NCBI GenBank assembly: GCA_965153455.1
Contig: OZ234504.1
Coordinates: forward strand, 7,998,001 to 8,062,000
DNA from: Sphagnum compactum
Lineage: Eukaryota; Bryophyta; Sphagnopsida; Sphagnales
Reading direction: 5' to 3'
DNA: 64,000 nucleotides
Within the stretch, counting starts at the first letter, position 1, and each line of letters starts with the position of its first letter. The translations under genes and the position numbers were made by a program. The notes below the pieces were generated by a model that ran no database searches, had not been told where the DNA came from, and saw nothing but the letters and a program-made list of their open reading frames with translations. Positions 10,661 through 22,600 of the stretch are shown here, piece after piece.

Positions 10661-12790
10661 CTACTTTCTCTACTCCCTTCTTCCCTTCTCTACGTCTCAT
10701 CAATTCCCATTTGCTCACAAGTTCCTTCATCAAGTCTGTTTCTTCTTCTTCTTCTTCTTTTCTTCATATGATCAGTTTCTAACTACTTCCTGGTCTTGGG
10801 TGGGTGTTAGAACCGGAACAAAACCCCGCCGGTTATGATTCGGTTCCTGAAGTTCATTAACAAGTGTTGGGCGGGTATCCACTTTGAATATGCCCAGCTG
10901 GTCCTTCTTTTTTTTTCCCCCCCCAAAAGAACTCCAAATGATTAGATGAGAATTAAATTATTAAAAAAATTGAATTATCACAATTTAAATTAAATTATTT
11001 TTCATTTTAAAAATGTAAAAAAAAATTGTAATCTTGGATGTGTTTCTGAATGCAAATTTTGAAATAAATAATCAAAGGACAGTTGTGAACCTAGTACATT
11101 AAATACAAGTCATAGCAGAATTCAATAATTTCATATTAAGTTTTTTTTTTTTTGCTTGATCAATTTTTTTGGAACTTTAATAATAATAATAAGTGACAAA
11201 ATGAAAAGAATACCCAAAAAAAAGAAGGATTAAACTGGATACAACTTTTTTTTTAAACTGCAATATATACCTAAAATCTACATACCTGCACAACACTGGA
11301 TCATAACTATCCCTATTGAGAATCTTGATGCTCTGATTGGCTGTCAGGTTACGAGTTACAACCCATAACCTTCGACCTCCATTTCATTAGTGACCCTACA
11401 GGTGCATTCACACTTGGTGTTGAGGATTCTAGTGTTGAGTCCCCTAACACCATGCTAGTCATTTAAAACTTACACCTACTTACTTACCCGTGAACATTTT
11501 TATGTTAACGTAACATTTATTTAATATTAAGGTGTCGACCATTTAACATTGGGGTGCCACCTAGGATGCCACCTAGATTTTCATTTAACAACTGACTTAA
11601 CATCCAGTGTGAATGCACCATAATTAACACAAGGTACCACAACATTAACTGTGCTATCAATGGCCCAATGATTTGGTAACCCTTTTGCCTCTTGCTTGAA
11701 TGAAGATTTCATAAGCACTCTCTGCATGGATGAAAAGAGGATTGGATGTCAATTACAAGAGGATGAATGATTAAGGGCATGAGAACTTGGTTTATTGAGA
11801 ATTGTGGCACATTGATTGTGTATGGGAGAGCAACTTTGATAATTGTACCTTTTGACATTGAAGTAATAAATGGATGCATTAATGCCTTTGATGAGGCACC
11901 GAATAAGTGTAATGAGTTAAATGTAGCTAAGTCTCCAATGTAACTATAGTACATACATAAGTTTGAAAGATTGATTACTAATAATGCCTTTTTTAAATTT
12001 TAATTAATCAATTTATTATTGTTTTTTGGCTATGTCAATCATATGATGATTTGGGTGTAAAATAGAAAAAAAACGTTGTATACCAAAAAAAAAACAAGGA
12101 AGAAATCCCATCTACAACAAATACAAGGCAAATAAAAGCATGAGAACACATGTCACGAAAGAACATAACAATGTTGTCCAAGTCCTTGCTTTAAAATAGG
12201 TGATTCTCATCCTTGTAAATTCCAGTAATTATTATTTTTTTGGAAAAATTTTGAAAATTTTCTCAACAAAAGAAATTGCAAAATTTAGAAATTGTAGCGT
12301 AAATTTGACTAATTTTGCTAAGTTTTTTGGGGAAAAATTTGCCAAATTTTTGCAATAACAAAGTTTTGATGCAATAGATGTGATGATTAAAGAATTGCCT
12401 ACATTTTCAAGTAAGTAAATTGCCTTTCATTTCATTCCTTGCCCTTATTGAATTAAAACCTTTTTGGTTCTTATTTTTTTCAGTCCTCTTTCTTTAAGTT
12501 AAGAAAAAAAATTGTTTCATTTATTTATTTTTTCATTTGAATTTTTCTCAATTTCATGTATTTTATTTTACTTAGTTATTACAGTGACAATATACATGTG
12601 CATGTTAAAACCAGTCTGCCCATAGAGCGTAGCAGAAGATGTGTTTTCCAGTTGGAAAGATGCAAAACCTGCCTCAATTATTTTGGTGTGATTACACTCC
12701 ATTTTAGCTTATGTATAAAGGAAGCCAATACTCTTAGGGTAAACTGGCTCATATCAAACACTAGCTTATCATCGAACACTTTGGCAAAAA
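10661..12790. other. AT-rich intergenic DNA without genes
   Basis: The sequence is AT-rich with many short A and T runs. No open frame here has recognisable domains or splice structure, and I see no RNA gene. Confidence 0.6.
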
Positions 12791-12794
12791 AAAT

Positions 12795-13110
12795 TTAATT
12801 TTTTTTTCATTTTGAGTGATTTAAAATGTTACAGGAGTGCCTTCTCAAGTTTTACAAATCATTTTTGAAATGCAAAGCCAAAAGAGCGGTAAAAAAAATA
12901 CATTTTAAAAATTGCAAAACATGTTTTTTTTCATTTTTTTTCATTTTGACTCCTCCTACTTCATTAATGCATGGCTTTCTCATTTTTTTTGAGGTTCAAA
13001 TTGAGTGATTTAAACTGCTCTGAAATTGTCATCTTAAGTTCTATAAATCATTTTATAACTCTAAAGGCAACAAAGTAATATTTAAAGCTTTTTTTTTTGA
13101 GAGGTTTGAA
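12795..13110 (+). repeat. Tandem duplication, period about 189 bp
   Basis: The block TTGAGTGATTTAAA, a CAAGTT or TAAGTT stretch with AAATCATTTT, and a GCAAAG or GGCAAC block recur in order at about 12814 and 13003. The copies are diverged and separated by T-rich low-complexity sequence. No coding potential. Confidence 0.6.
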
Positions 13111-13670
13111 AATAGACTATGAGCTTTTTGATTGTGAATTTTCTGTAAAACTGATCCCCCCTATTTCGAAGGGTCATAACTTTTTCACCTCTAATCCATT
13201 TTTGCCAATTTTTAATGCAATAAATGCACAACGAGAAGGGCTCCATCTATTCTTTGGATACCATAAACAATAAGGCCATCCTGCAAAAACAGCAAGAAAC
13301 TCTACTTTTAAGTGTACTATGACCAGCCTCTCTACCCTAATGCCTTCCAACCAGTGAACTAAGGGTGAAACCCAATGTCCTCAAGGGTAAGAGGCAAAGA
13401 CAACAAGGCTTTAAGGTGCACTATTATAAGGACAACTCAAGGGTTACCAGACCTCTGTTTTTTTTCAAAAAACTCAATTATTTGGACAAGATTTGTTGAG
13501 TAAGTTACTATGCCACTTTTGCTTCTGCCAATCTCACTCGTAATCTCAATCAGCTGTGCGGAACAATAATTTGCCATGAATCAGCAAACAGTCTCATGAC
13601 AGTAGAATTGTCCATAAAGTCAACCTATCTTTGGGCCTCCTTTCACCCCCTATCCTCTCTTTCAGTGGTA

Positions 13671-14665
13671 CTAGTTTGAACCCCGTGCCTAATGCACAGG
13701 TGTGTTATTTCAACAATGTTTGGTTCATGTTTTAGTTTTTTTTTGAAACTTTTATCTTTTTTTATTTTTTATTTTTATGTGTTTTCTGTTTGTATTATTA
13801 TTATTTTTTGTATAATAAAAATAAAGTGTTTCTTTTTCACTTTTGTACTTTTGTTTATTTGGATGCAAGTTCGAAGTTTGGAGAAAGAAGACACACCTCA
13901 TTCTTTTTCAAGTAGGGCTTTTCTTCATTATTATAAGTTTTATTTTTTCTTATTTTCTACTCTTTATTTGGTTTCTTCTTTTTTGTAATTTTTTTCTCTT
14001 AAAATGATTTTACTGTATTTCCCTTTCCTTGTTTCATTTGTTTCCATTCCTTTTTTATAGTTTTTGTGTTTTTACTTTTTTTTCGTTTATGTTTGTTTCA
14101 TGTTTTAATTTTTTTATTCTTATTTTTTCTATCTTCTTTTATTTTCTATTTTTATGCGTTTATTTATTTATTTATTTTCTATTTTTTTTTCCAAAAAAAT
14201 TCTAGTTTTTCTAATATGTTTAATAATAAAAATAATTTAAAAAAACTTTTTTATTTTTGTTTGATTAGATGCAGGTTTGAAGTTTGGAAAAAGAAAACAA
14301 ACCTCATTTTTTTTTCAAGTATGGTTTTTTTTCTTTTTCTTTTGCTCTCTGTTTTGTTTCTTATTTTTGTCATCTATTTTTTAATTTTCTCTTAAGATTA
14401 TTTTACTGTATTTCCCTTTTTGTTTCATGTTTAAGTGTTTACAAAAAGTTTCTAATTTTTGTAAAATGGACGTAAAATTGTAAACAGTAAACAATTGTTA
14501 AAGTGTTTTCCTTTTTTTTTTTTTCTTAGTTTTTTCCCTTTTTAAAATATATATCTGTTCTGTTTGGATTAATGACGAGACGGATGATGGGAGGGATGAT
14601 GGATGGATGGATGGAAAGCTTCATTTCATCCCGACGTCCTTTACTATATGTAATTTACCAAGTAA
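13671..14665 (+). mobile_element. Insertion within R1 carrying an internal tandem duplication
   Basis: About 995 bp of very T-rich DNA interrupts R1. Inside, a segment beginning GATGCAAGTTCGAAGTTTGG near 13862 recurs in diverged form near 14269, a period of about 407 bp. The block TTTTACTGTATTTCCCTTT also recurs, near 14007 and 14400. The left end has GTTTGAACCCC, which resembles a pol III B box, but no tRNA or paired A box is convincing. The right end (14537-14654) is shared with 62548-62662. The T-rich open frames within it are compositional. No target-site duplication could be fixed. Confidence 0.55.
14537..14654 (+). repeat. Dispersed repeat R3, copy 1
   Basis: The segment has ATCTGTTCTGTTTGGAT, GAGACGGATG, GGATGG repeats, AAGCTTCATTT and CCGACGTCCTTTACTATATG. 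The same blocks in the same order and orientation occur at 62548-62662. It forms the right end of the insertion in R1. Confidence 0.8.
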
Positions 14666-15356
14666 GAAATTTTTATTAAAATCTCAGTATGAAATGTTAG
14701 AAACTTGACATTTGAAGTCACAAGGTTTGAGAGTAATTGTACTGGTTGTACAGTTAGGAGCAATGAAAATATACGTAGTAGCAGTGAAGGCGCTCAGGAA
14801 AAAAAGGAAAGACAGGATGAAACTCAGTTTACAACCAAAATTGATGATTTTCTGAGTCTCAGCCCCAATTGAATGCTAATGTTTTTTTTTGGGCAAGTTT
14901 TTCTTTAATCTCACCCAGTGTATGACCAAACTCAGGGTTCTAGTGCTGTGTTTTCATTACTTTATGGATCACTTTGTTAACACCTAAACATTAGACAAGC
15001 CCAATACGAACTGCTTTTTGGTGTAGATTGGCACTGTCCTGATGTTTAGGGGTCGATTAACGACCCTGATCAACAATAGGGAATACCCCTTATGTTTTGG
15101 AACAGGTGCTGGTAGAATTTGTTATCACCCAACAGAACAACTGCTCACCTTCATAAAAACATGTCATCGCTCAACAAATCAATGGCGCACATTACCAAGC
15201 TCACAACATTCCACCTCCCTAGTTGAGGAAGGCTGGTGCATACAATAGCCATTAAAATCACACAACTCTCAAGTCTCCACTCCTTGCATATAAATTACAT
15301 TTCAAATCTTTTGTAAAAAACATTATAACAACAAACCATTTACTAATTTTAAAGTG

Positions 15357-15590
15357 ATGATCATCAAAGTCATTATTGCACAAACACATTCAATTATTGT
15401 CAAATTGACAATTATCAACGTAACCTAATTTAATGAATAGTTGGCCTTTCGAAACAATGATCATCAAAGTCATTATTGCACAAACATATTCAATTGTTGT
15501 TAAATTGACAATTATCAACGCAACCTGATTTAATGATAGTTGGCCTTTCGAAACAATGGACATCAAAGTCATTGTTGCACAACCTTGTGT
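15357..15590 (+). repeat. Tandem repeat, 100-bp period, about 2.3 copies
   Basis: Units start near 15357, 15457 and 15557 with ATGATCATCAAAGTCATT (the third reads ATGGACATCAAAG). Each contains CAAATTGACAATTATCAACG or a close variant and TTGGCCTTTCGAAACAATG. Similarity is high, so the duplication is fairly recent. It lies shortly upstream of the reverse-transcriptase relic. Confidence 0.9.
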
Positions 15591-15949
15591 TATATGCAAC
15601 CAAAGTGATGATCACGGCTAGAATGACCTAGCATTCACCAATGCACCAATGTGGATGGATGGTGCACTAATGGGTTTTTCCTTTCTATCCATGTGTCATT
15701 CCAGGTTGGCTTTTTTCTTTGCCTTTTTTTTTGAGGTATGTGGGCACATTGCTTGAGGTCATCTTCCACCTTTAGTAATGTGTTTGCTTTTTGCATCATT
15801 ACTATTAACATTGGAGAAATAATCTGGAGGCATATGTCCCATCACAATTGGTGAGGTGACTTATCGTTTAGTTGCACACATATTGGCTATTTAATTTAAG
15901 GATACTTTTGCAAAGCATTTTAATCATCATGAATTTGGTGTACTGATTC

Positions 15950-17960
15950 ATGGCAGGTGTGAAATAATGGTTCATGACATTCAAATGATGTTAGATTAAC
16001 ATTCAAATTGGGTGGTGCTAAAGGTGGATGTTAATAATGTTTTCAATTCAGTGTCAAAGTTGGCCATTTTTCAAAAGTTATGGTTTTTGTTTGGTTCTCT
16101 GGATCAACTTTTCCCATTTGTTCAACGATTTTATGCATGCCCATCCCCATTGTAATTTTTCTTAGGTTTCTCGTCATGGGGATGTCATAGTCATTTCATC
16201 TGAGTCAAGTACACAACAGGGGGACCCATTAGGAGGAGCATTGTTAGTTCTAGTTCACCTTTGCATTCTTCACCTTACAACACAACCCACCTTACTTGTG
16301 TTTTTCATTCGTTGGCAAATGATACACATATAATAGGTCCTGCATCAAATGTGGTTCTTGTTTTTTTACGATTGCAAAAGGAGTTTTCAACACTAGGGCT
16401 TTCACTACAACCAACAAAGTGTGTAGTTTGGTCTCCACAAGGGTTGGACCATTCTATATCACTTCCTGCTAGCTTTCTTATTCCCAACTTGGGTTTTTGT
16501 ATTTTGGGCACACTAGTGGGATCCAGATCATTCGTTGAATTGTTCATGGTTAAGGCTTTTCATGAGGATCTTGAGATGATATCTAATTTCCTTATGCCTG
16601 TAGATCTTCAGGTGATTTTTACGATGTTCTCGTTGTGGTATGCTCAACGCCTTGGCTATTTGCTTTGTACAATGTTTCCATTTCCAAGTATTTTGCAACA
16701 TTACATAGAGTTCAATGTTCATACCATAACTACGTTGGAAAAGTTACTTGGTGCAGGATCTTTTGGTGGTTCTATCGATCACCTACCTCATCGCCAAGCC
16801 ACTTTTCTTGTTTTTTCAAGTGGGCTCAGCCTCCCTTTTATAGTTCGGACTACTACTTCCGCATTCTTGGGATGTTGAACACTAATCACTCCTGCACTTG
16901 TCATTCACTCTAGCAGGATGATCACCTTATTCTTCTAATGCAATAGCACATGTGAAGACTAACATTTTCCCATCCCAGATGGCACTATGAAATACTCGAA
17001 TCCTGCTACCCCAAATCGTTTGTTCTCAAGTTCCACTCTTTGAGAGGCTAGTGGTTCAGTTTTATCCCAAGTTGCAGGCTTCTTTGGCTGATTGTTTACA
17101 CGAGCAAGAGTTTGCTAGGCTTTTAGTAAATGTTCTTTCAAATATCATGCGAAAACATTTTCTTCATGTGCGGGTTCAAGGGCAAACGTTTGGTTATTAG
17201 TTTGTCCTACAACGCCTACATTTCATTTCTCCTCAACCCACTTCCTTATAACACTACATACCTATCTTGGTTTGCCACATCCTATAGTGGCCCATCTTTC
17301 ATAATGTTAATGTGGTCATACCATTGATGATCTAGGTACCCATTTGCTTCAATGCCCCTGCAAGAGTGAGCGTACAACAACCCACAATACACTTTGGGAT
17401 ACTATCATAACTATTGTTTTGGAGAATGGTACACATGTTTAAAAGGAGGTTTCCCACCTTTTCCCTCACCACATCCAACGACAAGTGGATATCTTTATCA
17501 CCAAAGATGGTTTCCGGACCTTGATGGACATCGTCATTGTTGACTTGACTTGCATAAATATGGTGTAACGAGTATCGACAATGATAATACATGTAGTGAT
17601 GATGGTTGCTCAAGGAAGACATGATCATACATTGAGCAAGACTAGGCGATGATTTCATTCCCTTTGCTATTGAGACATATGGGTGTCTTCATTTTCATTT
17701 TGAATCATTTTTTATCACTTGTGCACATACTGCTATTGCGCATCATCATCGGTCTTTTTCAGTCAGCCATTGATGTTTGTTTTTTACTATCAACAATGCA
17801 TCCTTAGCCATGTAGCATGCACAAGACGTAACAAATTTTCAACGAGCTGTTGCATTTAGTTGGGGTTCCTAATTTCTTCCACACATCATAGCCAATGCAC
17901 TTCCATCACTATCCAATTTGTGGTAGATGATAGCTCTTTCATTTTAGGTTTTCTTTGTTA
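15950..17960 (+). mobile_element. Decayed non-LTR-type reverse transcriptase element
   Basis: Broken frames on the plus strand contain recognisable reverse-transcriptase motifs in order. A LKVDVNNVFNSVS block lies near 16020, a QQGDPLGG block near 16215 (in another frame), and LANDTHIIGP near 16311, where the expected catalytic pair DD is now ND. LSLQPTKCVVWSPQG follows. The longest open piece is 16261-16878 (205 codons). Further frame fragments continue to about 17960, including FITKDGFRTL near 17490. Stops and frameshifts interrupt it throughout and no ends or terminal repeats are visible. It cannot encode an active enzyme. The type (LINE-like versus other plant reverse transcriptase) is inferred from motif style only. 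Confidence 0.7.
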
Positions 17961-19300
17961 TCATTTTTGATCATTTCGTAATCATGAATCCTCTTTGCAT
18001 AGGTCTTTATTTGGTTGTTGTTTGTTTATTTTTGTTTTTTCGTTTGGTTGTGTCTACTTGTGTTTTCATTTGCCTTGTACTTTTGTTAGATGGGTCCCCC
18101 TCTTTGATTTTTTTTTTACAGCCTTTTTTCAACCTTGATCTCAGTTTCTTTTTGTAACTTTATTCTCTCCCCACCCCCTTCCTAGTTTTTTTTCCCTTGA
18201 TTTCAGTTTTTTTTTTGGAACTTTATTCCCCCCCCCCACCCAATTTCATTTTCTCTACTTTTGAAAATTTTCCCCTGCACCCACCTATTACCCCTCACTA
18301 TCCCCCACCGACCTATTCACCTAATATATTTAGATTAAAATTAACTCTCCCCCATCTACCTATTGACTTATAAATTTAAAATGCGTTATTTTCATCTCCA
18401 CCCATCTATTTATCTACCTATCTGCCCTTCCACCTTCCTACCTACCAACATTTTAGGCAAGTACCTACTAAAACCCACCTACATGGCCACACCTACCTAC
18501 TTAATTGCCATTCAAATAGATCCCTAGCAATTGAAAATAATGAGGAAAGGATAATATGAAAGTATTACATGGAGCTTGGTCTTGTTCATTTGAACAACTA
18601 AGGGCACAATTAAAATATTTGTCACCACTTGTATAAAGGTATTATAGATATACATTTTCTTTCAACATGATGTTTTAGTGAGTTTTAAGGGTATTACAAA
18701 AATTCTAAAAATTCAAAGTATGTGAAACCCCCCAATGAGGGTATTGCAAGTTGTGTTCCAAGAATGTTTTCCATGATGGGGGTATTACAAACCTAGCACA
18801 TATGTCTAGGGAATATGGAGCTCCAATTCAATTCAAACGCATTTAGTGGATGTTGTATTTAGGTTCATCAAGCAATTATGCCTAAATTGAACAATTTGAT
18901 TTGCTTGTTTTAATGGTTTATTTAAGCAATGTGGATTAAATTTAGCAATATTTTGTTTTTATAATTATTTATGTTATTTAACACTAAGGTTTTAGAATTT
19001 TGGGTTATGGAAACAACAAACATTTATGACTTTTTGCACCTTTTAAGTTTAATTAAAATTAGACCTAATATGGATTTGGGGAAAATTTGGCATTTGCACA
19101 TATATGCCATAAAACACATTCTTTTTCTTTTTTTTTCTTTCAAGGAGAGTGGAGAAAGGCTCACATTGATAGACCAAACAAACAGGTAAAAGACACACCA
19201 TGGCTTCCATGCACTTGTTTATTTCACTTAGTTAAGGTTCCAAATTAGGGCTTAATTAATGGTTATAATTTTTGGGCATGTGTAAATGATTGTATAATTA
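17961..19300. other. Low-complexity intergenic DNA
   Basis: A pyrimidine-rich stretch (about 18100-18500) contains short C runs and ACCTACC/ATCTACC steps, followed by AT-rich DNA with scattered GGGTATTACA motifs. No gene is supported. Confidence 0.6.
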
Positions 19301-19309
19301 AGGTGTTTG

Positions 19310-19590
19310 GCATTTACCATTGTAATTATTTAAGGTTTAGGGCTTAATGCTTATTTGTTTAATGGTATCCATGTTGATATATTTAGGCTTGAGGTTTCAT
19401 TTAATTTGTGTTTGAATATTTGGCTTCAATAGTGGCTATGTGTATTTTTTTTTAGAATCATATGTACTTGGTTGTTTAGAATCGTGTGTACTTGGTTGTT
19501 CATGGCATCCACCATTGGAATTATTTAGGGTTTAATGTTTATTTCTTTAGTGACATCCATGTTGATCTATCCATGGATGTGGTTTCATTT
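19310..19590 (+). repeat. Tandem duplication, period about 190 bp
   Basis: The ordered blocks GGCAT-CCATTG-AATTATTTA, TTTAATG, ATCCATGTTGAT and GGTTTCATTTA occur near 19310-19403 and again near 19504-19590. The copies are diverged, and the spacer contains a short direct repeat of TGTACTTGGTTGTT. Confidence 0.65.
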
Positions 19591-19664
19591 AGGGCCAAAA
19601 CCCCATTGAACAATAATGGCATCAATGGTACAATATCCTCTCTTAATAAACTCCTTTCATCTTT

Positions 19665-19684
19665 GGGGGGGGGGGGGGGGGGGG
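19665..19684 (+). repeat. G20 homopolymer
   Basis: Twenty consecutive G residues sit in otherwise AT-rich intergenic DNA. Length is likely unreliable in sequencing. Confidence 0.9.
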
Positions 19685-19689
19685 CTTTT

Positions 19690-22600
19690 ATTTAAAGGGT
19701 ATTTACTCCCCCTTGGATATGGATGGTCATGGAAGTATCACTTTGCAGAAACATACCACATTTGGACAAAAAAGTCCCATGGTCAATGTGTGACTATTAT
19801 TGTATGTGGGTATTACACATTTTGATTGAAAGCCCTACATATGTTGAATTGATTTTCTCTAGGAGGATAGGGAAGTTTTTTTTTTGCATAAGTCTAAGTG
19901 GCCATAAAATAACTGCATGGTATTTTTTACCATTTGTGAATTATCGCTTGTTTATGTGTTATGATAAGGTTCACTTGTAGGGTTTAATGGTTTTGTTGAT
20001 TAAGGTTATTATGATTTGTAAACATGTGAGGGTATTTCATTGGTTTTCACAAGTTGGGAACTTTTATTACATGGCTATTTTTTTGACAATTCAAAGCATA
20101 GGGCAAACTCCATTAAATCCCAATCCATCAAAATCCAAAACCCAACAAAGTCACCTTTCTCAAATGTTGACTTGGTGTGGGAAGATGGGTTCAGGCACGG
20201 AGGCCAAAACAAGGTGGTAATTGAAACTACATACATTCCCCATACTTCTAAGTTTTTGGAAGGTGAATGAGGGGATATGCAAAGTTTGGTGGAATGGAAC
20301 ATACAAAAACATTTGTCCCTTCAACAAGTTCCTTTGACAATTACATTATTTGGCAATATGAAATACCTAATTTTGAGAGTAATTTATGAAAACCTCTTTT
20401 ATCATTGGCTTGGTGGAAGTTGAAAGTTACACAATTTTGAAAAATATTTGTGAACGTTTTCTGGCCACTCTAATGTGCTTTCACCTTGACATTAAATTTC
20501 CCACATATTTTGCTCCACAATAAAATCCCAAACTTGTATAAGAATTAAGAGAGGTCTTGTGCTCATCTTGCCCCTTGGGATTGTTCAAACTCAATGGGCA
20601 GCCAAACTTATCATTAGTGCTAACAAACATGTAAATATAACTTCAATGGTATTGGTTTGTCCTTAATTTGATTTAACAATTGCACCCTTGCTTGAAGCAA
20701 TTTCCCCTTAAATTTTTTTTCCACAATCTTGCCTTTGGGGTCAATCATAATCAAATGAGCCAACAATGACAAAGCACTCAACCACAAATGGGCCTTTTTA
20801 AACATTGTGATTTTTTCATAAAAAGGAATATTTGAAATATTTTTTTGCAACATGTTTTTAAAAATATTAAAAATCCCCTTAATAAATTACATTACTTGTG
20901 TTAAAGTTTTTGAATAAATATGATTTTTTTTAGAGTGTACAAATTCTACCAGATTTTACATTTCACCTTGAAAAATGATCATAATTTCAAATCATGCTAA
21001 ATGTGATAATTACTTTAAGCTTAAGTTTTTTTGTATCATAAGCCACAACTTTGTTCAAATTCATACACATTATGACCCATTTACATCTAATAAATGACTC
21101 TTGAAATTTGAACATTTTGAAATTATATTTTAAATTAATTTTTTTTTTCAAGTATCACATTTTTAAAATTATGAATGTTTTTCATATGCGGATGGTAAGT
21201 TATCATCATTTCAAATTTTTCCCATCAAATTTTTCTTTATTAAAAGAGTCCTTCACCCAATGTTTTATAAAACTAATTTTGGGTGTTAAAGTTCAAGAGT
21301 CCTTTATTAAAACCAAAATTCAATTTATTAAATTAATCTTTTTTTTGAATTCTTCAACATTCATATAAATCATTTTGCACAAATTTCCTTGATCAACATG
21401 ACATTAAAGTGGCATTACATAAATATCTTGAAAAATTTGATAGTTTTCGGTTGTCCGACATGGTTTTTGGCTTGTTTGACTATGATCGCACCCTTTGATT
21501 TCCATTGTTGGATTGGGATTTGTTTAGGTGCAATTTTGGGTCGAATTGGAAAAAATGATTAGCATCATTTAACCACCCTTGCCACAATGACCATAATGTA
21601 GTTATTCAAATGAAAATAAATAATGTCTTTTGCCTTTTTGTGGACAATTTTTGGAAGGATTCCCTCCATAATTCTAACAAATCAGATTTGATTATTGCTA
21701 CCCTAAAAAAATGGGTGAAAGGAAAATCCTTGTCCATCCTTTTGTGTCCCTTTACCCGTTTGTGATGCAACCTTATTTGATTGAACATGATATTGTGGGG
21801 CAAACAATTGTGTATGAAATGAAAAACTCTTTGGGGTGTCCATGTTGAAACCCAATGTTACCATATGTTCCTTTGTCATATTAAACTTGATACATTATAA
21901 CAAAAGGAACACATTTGCGAAAGTTGATTGTCCTAGTTGAAGGAATGTAACATTTTTCACCTTTCACTTAAGCTCATTGTTTAAAATTTTATACCAAAAT
22001 TGGACGTCCTATGTTTTTGTGACTCTCTAAGTCACATTCATCAATCACCCCATTCAAGCATATGTTTCATGTAAGCAAGTTTCATGTGGTCTGTGTTTAA
22101 ATTCGTATAAATTTCATAATTTATTCATTCGAATTTTTTGGTATTTTCTTTGCAACTATTGGAAGAACTCCACAACAAGGTTAAATCCCAACACATGACC
22201 TTGTCATTAGCGGGAAGGCTAGCACCACCATTTTCAATGGTTGCACCATTAATGTTCCTACTTCCATTTACATTTTTTTTTCCCGCTAACTAAATGATTA
22301 TTGGGAGTTATTGCAATTGTACATGAAGTTGAGGTAGCATTGGGGGCCATAATACCCCTAGTGATCGAAACATAATTGGGCAATGAATATAATCGTCACT
22401 TTTTAATCTTCACATCATGGTCACACTTAAACTCATGGTAATCATCATTGGCAGCCCTTCAAGATGCTGAAACAACCCCTTCCATTCCATGAAACACATG
22501 AATAGTTGGGGATTGCATATTTGTTACATATCACACCAACTTTGAAATTCTTGGATGAAATCATCTTGTTTGATGGTACCAACCACCTCCAAATATAGAC

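Larger units (their letters stand above)
13595..14990 (-). repeat. Repeat R1, left copy, interrupted by an insertion
   Basis: Two blocks, about 13595-13670 and 14666-14990, match the reverse complement of one nearly continuous block at 59240-59640. Shared strings include TTTGGGCCTCCTTTCA, CTCTTTCAGTGGTA, ATCTCAGTATGAAATG and GTATGACCAAACTCAGGGTT. About 1 kb found between the two blocks here is absent from the other copy, so it is an insertion. The insertion is listed separately. The class of R1 is unknown. Confidence 0.75.

Noticed and set aside
13672-13690. Possible tRNA gene or SINE head at GTTTGAACCCC
   Set aside because: The B-box-like string is present, but no A box at the right distance and no cloverleaf could be drawn.
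13692-14475. Phe-rich plus-strand frames resembling membrane proteins
   Set aside because: They are products of T-rich low-complexity DNA inside a transposable insertion. Hydrophobicity follows from TTT/TTC content.
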